A DNA stretch of 39,744 nt. It comes from Nemertoderma westbladi (Eukaryota > Xenacoelomorpha > Nemertodermatida > Nemertodermatidae). Positions 33,118 through 39,744 of this stretch are shown here, one piece after another. The stretch spans positions 1-39,744 of the forward strand of contig JAUCBJ010001052.1 of the NCBI GenBank assembly GCA_032718475.1. Direction: 5' to 3'. Within the stretch, counting starts at the first letter, position 1; the number at the start of each line of letters is the position of its first letter. A model generated the notes under the pieces. The model was not told the origin of the DNA, made no database searches, and saw only the letters and a list, made by a program, of their open reading frames with translations. A program made the position numbers and the translations under genes.

Positions 33118-34229
33118 TTCAGGTGCCTGGAGAGAGATCTGATTCCCAGATGGTATCCATTTTTGATAGAGCAACCCAAGCCTTTGCTTTCCTAACTTCT
33201 TTTGCTGCTCTCATCCACGACCCAAGGCACTGGAAGCCGATACAACTGGTCCAAGGTACTGGAAGTTTCAATTAACATTAAATGTCATGAACGCGGTATT
33301 GGTGGCATTTTTATGCAATCAAATCCTTTGCAGCCCTCTCCACTTTATTCAGTAGAAGATGTAACGTGTATTAAATGTCGGTGTCTGTGACTGAAGTTTC
33401 CGGATATATGCTACTTCTGCGTTCTTGTATAGTGTGAATCAAGATCTTATTGCGGCCGTCCTCATTGCATAATCCACTACAATTGTAAAGGCGCCAATGT
33501 ATCACCTTGCAGCACGCCAGCCAGGATTGAGAAGAACTCAGTTTCACCTGAGTTTCGTGGGTGCGGGTCGATTCGGCCCTCGACCTATTCGCCCCAAGTC
33601 TATTCGCCCCAGATTTTAGGGACATATGGCAGTCAATTCGCCACATATAATTATAAATTATTTAATGTTCTGAGTCTGACTAATACGGTACTAATTTTTG
33701 TCAGCTTACGTCTTGTACAAAACTAATAGAAAACCCAACAAATCCGCATGATGATCAGGGATTTGATGATTGAATTGTTGTGAGTTGATGGTGCAACAAT
33801 AAACTGTTGGGCATAACTACATAATTACAGAACTGCAGAAAAGCAGATGTAGAATGAATCATGACTTATATGAGCAGGTTGACATATTTATTGTTTTAAA
33901 TATTTATCTAGCATGTCTTGTCTAGGCTACTGTCAGACAATGTACGCAATATACTACACAGCTGTACAGTACACGTAATTGTAATTTGTAAATTATCGTA
34001 TTACGAATTATTGAGTGTTATAATAATTAGACTTTTTGAATTAAAATGATAAAAAATTATACCTAGATAAGCTAAAAATATTTGAACAGTGATAGTTAGT
34101 TATAGTATAGACCATATTCATTATTATATTGCATACTGTATATTATACAGTATTACTGGGACGAATAGACTTGGTGCGAATAGGTCTAGGGGCGAATCGA
34201 CCCGCACCCGAGTTTCGTGACTTATCGGT
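33118..34229 (-). pseudogene. Degenerate LINE reverse transcriptase fragment, interrupted by a TIR element
   Basis: Read on the minus strand in shifting frames, the pieces match the middle of a LINE polymerase in the right order. They are ETEFFSILAGVLQGDTLAP (the strongly conserved GVLQGDTLAP motif), IVVDYAMRTAA, YPETSVTDTD (just before the expected FADD box), LLNKVERAAKDL, FQYLG, and EVRKAKAWVALSKMDTIW. The catalytic aspartate pair is missing, and stops and shifts are frequent, so it is inactive. The 651-bp element at 33559-34209 splits it. Removing that element and one 9-bp duplicate restores continuity between 33558 and 34219. The family is in the broad RTE/CR1-like LINE group, and I cannot assign the clade by eye. 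Confidence 0.8.
33559..34209. mobile_element. 651-bp nonautonomous DNA element, 54-bp TIRs, 9-bp target duplication
   Basis: The left end 33559-33612 and right end 34156-34209 are inverted repeats starting GGGTGCGGGTCGATTCG. Each arm contains three tandem 15-bp units of the type GACCTATTCGCCCCA. GAGTTTCGT flanks both sides exactly (33550-33558 and 34210-34218). A 9-bp duplication with long TIRs points to a MULE-like family. The interior is AT-rich with no ORF. The element lies inside the LINE fragment, so it is younger than that LINE copy. Confidence 0.9.
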
Positions 34230-34840
34230 CTACTAGGATCGGCATGCTGCATTGCAGCTGCATTTTTAAGAATGCTGTGCCGGCTTGTCAACAAAATTGC
34301 ACCGCCACAACTCCCTATCACCCATGACATTTGCTAGATCATCCGCATCTTCAAGGCCAGTGTCCTTTAAGATGCGTCTCAAGAAAGTCATGGGCTGTCC
34401 ACCATGCTTATTCACTCCATGAGGCTGCCATGAGCTTTAAACACTCAGGTATTTTAAAGACCTCAGGGGGAACACCATCTACTCCACTGGCACGATTGGT
34501 CTTAATGCTCTTTGCAGCAGCCTTCACTTCTGCAAAGGAGATATCGCCAATGGGAATATCTGGGAGTACAGACTCAGACACTTTTACTTCTATAAAGTTA
34601 TCAGGCAATACCCTGTCATTATTGAGGAGCTTTTCAAAGTGGGCTTTCCAACCAATGAGGCAATCGGCTGGTGATTCAGCCTTAACCTTGGTGGTTGGTT
34701 GGCTTTTCCGCCCAGTAAGCAAATTGATCGATTTCCATGCCTGGGATGATTTCCTGCTGTCGTCAGCATCATTGATGGCATCAACCTGTTGGTTTATTAG
34801 CTCCTGTAGATTAACAGAGTACTGCCGATAAGTACTAATT
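34229..34840 (-). pseudogene. Internally deleted LINE copy: RT N-terminal part joined to ORF C-terminus
   Basis: On the minus strand an open frame runs from about 34830. It has SSQAWKSINLLTGRKSQPTT, then GWKAHFEKLLN, then ISFAEVKAAAKSIKTNRASG and VDGVPPEVFK. This is the start of the reverse transcriptase domain of LINE polymerases. Near 34405-34425 it changes directly to the C-terminal end of the ORF (KHGGQPMTFLRRILKDTGLE and DLANVMGDRELW) in another frame. The whole catalytic core and thumb region is therefore deleted. A 3' tail ends in a TAG-type repeat near 34229. The 5' side is cut at a copy of the 69-bp dispersed repeat (34836-34900). The C-terminus and tail match the copy at 14115-14320. 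Confidence 0.85.
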
Positions 34841-35496
34841 AAGGGAAAGGAGCAGGTTACAGAGGAATGTAATTATTTTAACCAAATCAATAAACGGGGA
34901 TCATAGAACAGATTACAGTTACATAATCACCTAGACAATTGTATTTATTTATCGGGCGTTGATTGGTCTGTACGAAATTTGCTGCGTAGAGAAATGTGTG
35001 CATCATTACTTAAATCCCTTTCTTTCTCCGTTTGAGACTTCACTCTTATTGTAATTTCTATTCACTCTATATTCTGGCTTGACCTCTGGAGAATAATTTT
35101 CTGAAGTGAAACCCATTAATAAGCCTACGTAACAGGTTGCTACGGAATAGGTTGCTTTATAGTACAGTAGAAGCAGGACAAAAGGTGTCCAAATAAATGG
35201 AACCCGGAAAAAAGTTAGAGTTCATACCCATAGGGTTCTATTTGGACCCTACAAGCATGTGGAAGTCGTCCTTCAATATCAATAATAATAAAATATAGCT
35301 GCTCATGGGATTACTTAATTAACTTATATTGCTAATGTAGGTTTCCAGTTGAATCTTAGTTGAATTTTCATTGTAATCTATCAAAAAAATTGAGTTCTCA
35401 CTCAAAAAAATGAGTTTTTATTAGAAACACCCCGACATGAGTGTGAGTTATTGACTATGTCATAATTAACGTAAATAAAATAATAAATAGAAAATC
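34841..35496. other. Noncoding stretch
   Basis: One inverted copy of the 69-bp repeat unit lies at the left (to about 34905). The remainder is AT-rich with no ORF or recognisable element. Confidence 0.5.
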
Positions 35497-35500
35497 TTAA

Positions 35501-36424
35501 GGGGGGGGGGGGGGGGGGTACCCCCCCTTAATACCCTATATTTTCATGGCCATTACTACTACTTTGAATGTAACTATGTATCTTTTGTGGGGTTCGAGCA
35601 ACCACAGGGAGGTCAAATAATGATCATAAACAAAATATTTGTAATTTTACGTCGCCCTCTAGCGGGCAGGTGCGCAAATGCAAAATTCACTTAAAACGCT
35701 ACTCTACCGTCAGTTTTGGTCCAAATTTGGTGAAATTAACACTATTTTCCTCAGGACGGTTCTGCACATGAAACATACTTGGCAGAAAATAAAATTTCGA
35801 TTTAATTTTCATTTTATAATTAGAAATATTATTTTTCACTTAAAAATATAGGTTTTATCATGAAAAATGCCACATTGGAGCAGTTAGGAATAAAAATTAA
35901 AAAATGTGGCAAGTATGTTTTATTACTGACAGATGCAGCACCAATGTATAAAAAAATTATGAAAATTGGTTCAAAAATGGCGGAGGAGTAGTATTTTGAA
36001 AAATAGAAATATCGTGAAATGTAATTCCGAGATAATTTGCTTTAAAATTTGAACTTTTCCGCTCAAACCTGACTGTCTGTAGTCTGTTAACGGTCAGTAA
36101 TGTTTGACACTATGTCGTCATACCAACTCACTAAAATTATCAATATGGGGGTTTTCGGGGTCGGTGATTTCATTTCTGATGTCTGTTTTAATGTTTGGTG
36201 GTATCTAATATGTCTGTCTGACAGCATGTCTGTCTGTCTGTCTCCTAAATTTTGACGGACAAACTGAAAGACGGAAAGACAGCGATAACTCGAGAACTAA
36301 AAAAGATCCCGCCAAACTGTTTCAAGATTTGAACTCCCCATTAAATTCTGCATCAGATGAAATAGAAAACCCAAAATGTGAAAATTTGACCCAAGGAGGG
36401 GGTACCCCCCCCCCCCCCCCCCCC
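35501..36424. mobile_element. Putative 924-bp TTAA-flanked element with G-run ends
   Basis: TTAA at 35497-35500 is followed by 18 G, then TACCCCCCC. In inverted orientation the right end reads TTAA (36425-36428), 20 G, then TACCCCCTCC. Beyond that, TATTTTCATGG on one side and AATTTTCACATTTTGGG on the other are weakly similar. TTAA target sites are typical of piggyBac and Kolobok elements. The interior has no transposase. It contains a GCCCGCTAGAGGGCG word (inverted) near 35652. Confidence 0.6.
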
Positions 36425-36428
36425 TTAA

Positions 36429-36990
36429 AGCAAAATCATCAGACTTGCGCAACATTGTTTCGATTGTTTACCTATGTTACTTATTGGTCTCAAAATGAAT
36501 CCCCTTCATTGATAGTCACGTCGTATTTTCTTCACGCTCTTCAATAGACTTCAAGTCGAATCGAATTGTTTCACGTCTTTGTTTGTAAAGTTCTGAGACT
36601 TAAAGTCACCTTCTTTAAGGTTACGCTCCTTGCAAACCATCTCACTATCTTCTTTTCTGGAAAAAATTGTTTCCCTTTGATAAGCTTGAACACCAGAAGG
36701 AAGATCAACCCAAAGCTTTCGAATTCAAATACTTCCATCAATTAAAGCTATGGTAATCATAGTACCGAAATCCAATCCGACTTGACTCCAATTAATAGTG
36801 TAATTGGCAAAAATATAATAGATAAATTGGGATACAAAATGATCTTGGTCTGGTCGGTAAACATCGTACATACATTTCAACCTATAGTAATAAGCGAGCT
36901 TACTAAGTAGTTGATACTCGGTTATAAGAACAAAGGAGAGGCGCGACCTTGGAAGAAAAAGGGCCAGTCTACGTCACTATTGCATTATGA
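36429..36990. other. Noncoding stretch, no gene recognised
   Basis: Single-copy-looking sequence without a convincing ORF or repeat. Confidence 0.4.
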
Positions 36991-37450
36991 AGTACAGGGT
37001 GTCCCTCACAATTTGCAATAGTTTCATTTTCAATAACTCAGACTTCAATGATAATGGAGAAACCTTGATTTGGGAGAATGCAATCAGCCGGAATACAAAC
37101 TATTTTCTAAACATTTTGAATTACAATGGGCGCATGCAATGATAGGTGAAGGAGACAGACATTCATCAATATAAATTTAATCACTCAGTATTGCCCATGC
37201 CCAGTGTATTTTGCAAGGTAAAGTTACTTTTCATCTGAATATCCTGAGTGAAGTAAATACCGTTACCTTTATGGTAACACGCAGTAACACTCCAGACCTT
37301 AACCGAACTGAAAACAGAAAATGGTGAGTTATCGAAATTTTATTAGGATGGTTTTTTTTTACATTAGACACGCCGCGATGTAGGTTACGGCAAATGTAAA
37401 ATAAGTGAGTGCTGTTCCTAAGCAAATTACACTTGTTAAATTAAATGCAA

Positions 37451-38861
37451 AATAATTGCAGTGTGGGATGTTCCTAACGAGATATAAATTGATAAATAAT
37501 TGCAGTGTGGGATGTTCCTAACGAGATATCAATTGATAAATAATTGGAGTGTGGGATGTTCCTAACGAGATATCAATTGATAAATAATTGCAGTGTGGGA
37601 TGTTCCTAACGAGATATCAATTGATAAATAATTGGAGTGTGGGATGTTCCTAACGAGATATCAATTGATAAATAATTGGAGTGTGGGATGTTCCTAACGA
37701 GATATAAATTGATAAATAATTGGAGTGTGGGATGTTCCTAACGAGATATCAATAGATAAATAATTGCAGTGTGGGATGTTCCTAACGAGATATCAATTGA
37801 TAAATAATTGGAGTGTGGGATGTTCCTAACGAGATATCAATTGATAAATAATTGCAGTGTGGGATGTTCCTAACGAGATATCAATTGATAAATAATTGCA
37901 GTGTGGGATGTTCCTAACGAGATATCAATTGATAAATAATTGGAGTGTGGGATGTTCCTAACGAGATATCAATTGATAAATAATTGCAGTGTGGGATGTT
38001 CCTAACGAGATATCAATTGATAAATAATTGCAGTGTGGGATGTTCCTAACGAGATATCAATTGATAAATAATTGCAGTGTGGGATGTTCCTAACGAGATA
38101 TCAATAGATAAATAATTGCAGTGTGGGATGTTCCTAACGAGATATCAATTGATAAATAATTGCAGTGTGGGATGTTCCTAACGAGATATCAATTGATAAA
38201 TAATTGCAGTGTGGGATGTTCCTAACGAGATATCAATTGATAAATAATTGCAGTGTGGGATGTTCCTAACGAGATATAAATTGATAAATAATTGGAGTGT
38301 GGGATGTTCCTAACGAGATATCAATTTATAAATAATTGCAGTGTGGGATGTTCCTAACGAGATATCAATTGATAAATAATTGCAGTGTGGGATGTTCCTA
38401 ACGAGATATCAATTGATAAATAATTGCAGTGTGGGATGTTCCTAACGAGATGTCAATTGATAAATAATTGCAGTGTGGGATGTTCCTAACGAGATATCAA
38501 TTGATAAATAATTGCAGTGTGGGATGTTCCTAACGAGATATCAATTGATAAATAATTGCAGTGTGGGATGTTCCTAACGAGATATCAATTGATAAATAAT
38601 TGCAGTGTGGGATGTTCCTAACGAGATATCAATTGATAAATAATTGCAGTGTGGGATGTTCCTAACGAGATATCAATTGATAAATAATTGCAGTGTGGGA
38701 TGTTCCTAACGAGATATCAATTGATAAATAATTGCAGTGTGGGATGTTCCTAACGAGATATCAATTGATAAATAATTGCAGTGTGGGATGTTCCTAACGA
38801 GATATCAATTGATAAATAATTGGAGTGTGGGATGTTCCTAACGAGATATCAATTGATAAAT
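37451..38861. repeat. Satellite array, 44-bp unit, ~32 copies
   Basis: The unit is AATTGCAGTGTGGGATGTTC followed by CTAACGAGATATCAATTGAT and AAAT. It contains the 12-bp palindrome TATCAATTGATA. Copies are almost identical. Variants are mainly ATTGGAGTG, ATATAAATTG and CAATAGATAA. The homogeneity implies recent amplification or strong homogenisation. Confidence 0.97.
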
Positions 38862-39090
38862 TTCGTTTTAGTTAAGTCGAGTTTTAACGAGGTTTAATAT
38901 TAGCCAATCACAGCAGCTCGTTCCAAGAAGGCCTCGCTGCAAAACTGATTCCCGACCTTCGCGGAGTGTAGAGATGTAGTGGAGTGGGATGTTTAGCGAG
39001 AATTGAAAAATTTAGTTTTAGATTAGTCTAGTTTGATCAAGGTTCAGTATTAGTAAATCAGAGCAGCCCATTGGTCGCTGACCCTCCGAG
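38862..39090. repeat. Two diverged ~130-bp units related to the 44-bp satellite
   Basis: After the last 44-bp copy comes TTCGTTTTAGTTAAGTCGAG, ending AATCACAGCAGCTCG. At about 38970 a diverged version repeats the order GAGTGGGATGTTTAGCGAGA, TTAGTTTTAGATTAGTC and AATCAGAGCAGCCC. The 44-bp unit corresponds to the beginning of this longer unit. Confidence 0.7.
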
Positions 39091-39441
39091 TCTGAACATT
39101 TGCGACTGACCATAGACTCAGGGTTTCATCTACCCGTGTTGGAAAAAATTGGGAAAAACGTTTGAGCCGTATTGTATTTGAATACTCACTCAATCAACAC
39201 TGCAAGTAACCCGAGGCTCCTAACTACAATATAACATTATATAATTCGAGGTGTGCTAAGATGTGTTTGTTTCAAAAGGAACTAAAAAGGTTTTTTTTTA
39301 CTTAACGTGGTGATGAGTTATTAAGAAATGAAACTTTTACAAATACTGAGGGACATCCATTGAGTATGAGGATGCTGAGTGGTGCTTTATGTACCGATAT
39401 AATTATTACAATAATTAATACCTCCGGCTGACTATTCCGAA

Positions 39442-39744
39442 TTACAATGAGACACCTCCAATGTTATATAGTGTCTGGTTGGAGATGTGTGCATTGTACT
39501 TGACACAATGAATCCGGCGTAGCATTCTTGTGAATGTGCCATCCAGAGATTTGGTGTCCTCAGCAGTTAGAGCCCAGCATGGACTCCCATAGAGGAGTAC
39601 TGGAACTACTGCTGCTCTAAATAATCGGACCTTAAGTTTCGGATTAATTCTCGGTGACTTCCAAATCCTGGAAAGCCTATTCAAGGCTGCCCATGTGTAA
39701 AAGCTTTTGTGGGATAACTGATACGTTTGCCTTTGCTGGCCAGT
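39442..39744 (-). pseudogene. LINE ORF, region after the RT domain, entering from the right edge
   Basis: On the minus strand the frame is open from the window edge to a TAA at 39444-39442. It contains WAALNRLSRIWKSPRI, then KLKVRLFRAAVVPVLLYGS, then CWALTAEDTKSLDG and FTRMLRRI. This matches the conserved stretch between the polymerase domain and the C-terminus of RTE/CR1-like LINEs (LYG-ETW-LT ... RMLRRI). The stop after IGGVSL comes earlier than expected, and the usual downstream RRLRFAGH-type segment is absent. The copy is therefore truncated. The rest of the element would lie beyond 39744. Confidence 0.8.

Larger units (their letters stand above)
36995..39362. mobile_element. Putative 2.4-kb TIR element carrying the 44-bp satellite
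   Basis: The left end (36995-37045) and right end (39310-39362) are diverged inverted repeats sharing TGTCCCTCA, AGTTTCATTT and AATAACTCA. AGTA lies immediately outside both ends (36991-36994, 39363-39366). Most of the interior is the 44-bp array. No transposase frame is visible. The terminal identity is imperfect and the 4-bp duplication is short, so this is a hypothesis. Confidence 0.5.

Noticed and set aside
33202-33390. 62-codon plus-strand ORF
   Set aside because: Antisense shadow of the degenerate LINE region.
34331-34831. 166-codon plus-strand ORF
   Set aside because: It is antisense to the LINE reverse transcriptase fragment, whose minus-strand translation carries the conserved motifs.

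Overview
This window reads as repeat-dense metazoan nuclear DNA, most likely from a marine invertebrate. The evidence is one spliced, animal-like gene exon (V-ATPase V0 subunit d), decayed LINE retrotransposons, several terminal-inverted-repeat DNA elements, a tRNA-like foldback element and at least four large tandem arrays. The palindromic 8-mers TAGGCCTA and TACCGGTA recur throughout. The species cannot be fixed from the sequence. There is no sign of prokaryotic, viral or organellar organisation.

Layout, left to right. 1-578 (minus) is the N-terminal 192 codons of an unrecognised Ala/Glu/Lys-rich coiled-coil protein, cut by the window edge. 579-5,600 is AT-rich noncoding DNA with a 288-bp tandem duplication and a 115-bp direct repeat. 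5,621-8,342 is an array of about 40 copies of a 67-bp unit. 8,393-9,085 is a foldback element whose arms are built from 15-bp repeats. 10,228-10,869 is a foldback cluster around a tRNA-like core, with 119-bp inverted arms and a 13-bp flanking duplication. 11,233-12,099 is an 867-bp foldback element. 13,028-13,555 is a CpG-rich 24-bp array flanked by two copies of a ~285-bp sequence. 14,200-14,320 is a LINE C-terminal remnant. 15,951-16,636 is another foldback element. 17,910-19,854 is a pogo/Tigger-like nonautonomous element with a smaller element nested inside it. 20,285-22,320 is a set of short tandem and dispersed repeats.

22,775-28,510 is a tandem tract made of an 18-bp array followed by about 200 copies of a 28-bp unit. 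The 28-bp array ends about 125 bp from the splice donor of the V-ATPase d exon (28,635-29,426, minus). It therefore lies in that gene's next intron, and the last ~88 residues of the protein are not found in the window. 29,440-33,100 holds dispersed repeats and one frameshifted unknown ORF. 33,118-34,840 holds two degenerate LINE fragments on the minus strand. One of them is interrupted by a 651-bp element with 54-bp inverted ends and a perfect 9-bp target duplication. 35,501-36,424 is a TTAA-flanked element with G-run ends. 36,995-39,362 is a putative TIR-bounded element that contains a 44-bp satellite of about 32 copies. A further LINE C-terminal region enters from the right edge (39,442-39,744).

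Only the V-ATPase exon is a confidently functional gene. The rest is mostly a stratified record of mobile-element insertion followed by local tandem amplification. In several places a tandem array appears to have grown inside, or out of, part of a mobile element. All percentages, copy counts and repeat limits come from reading by eye.
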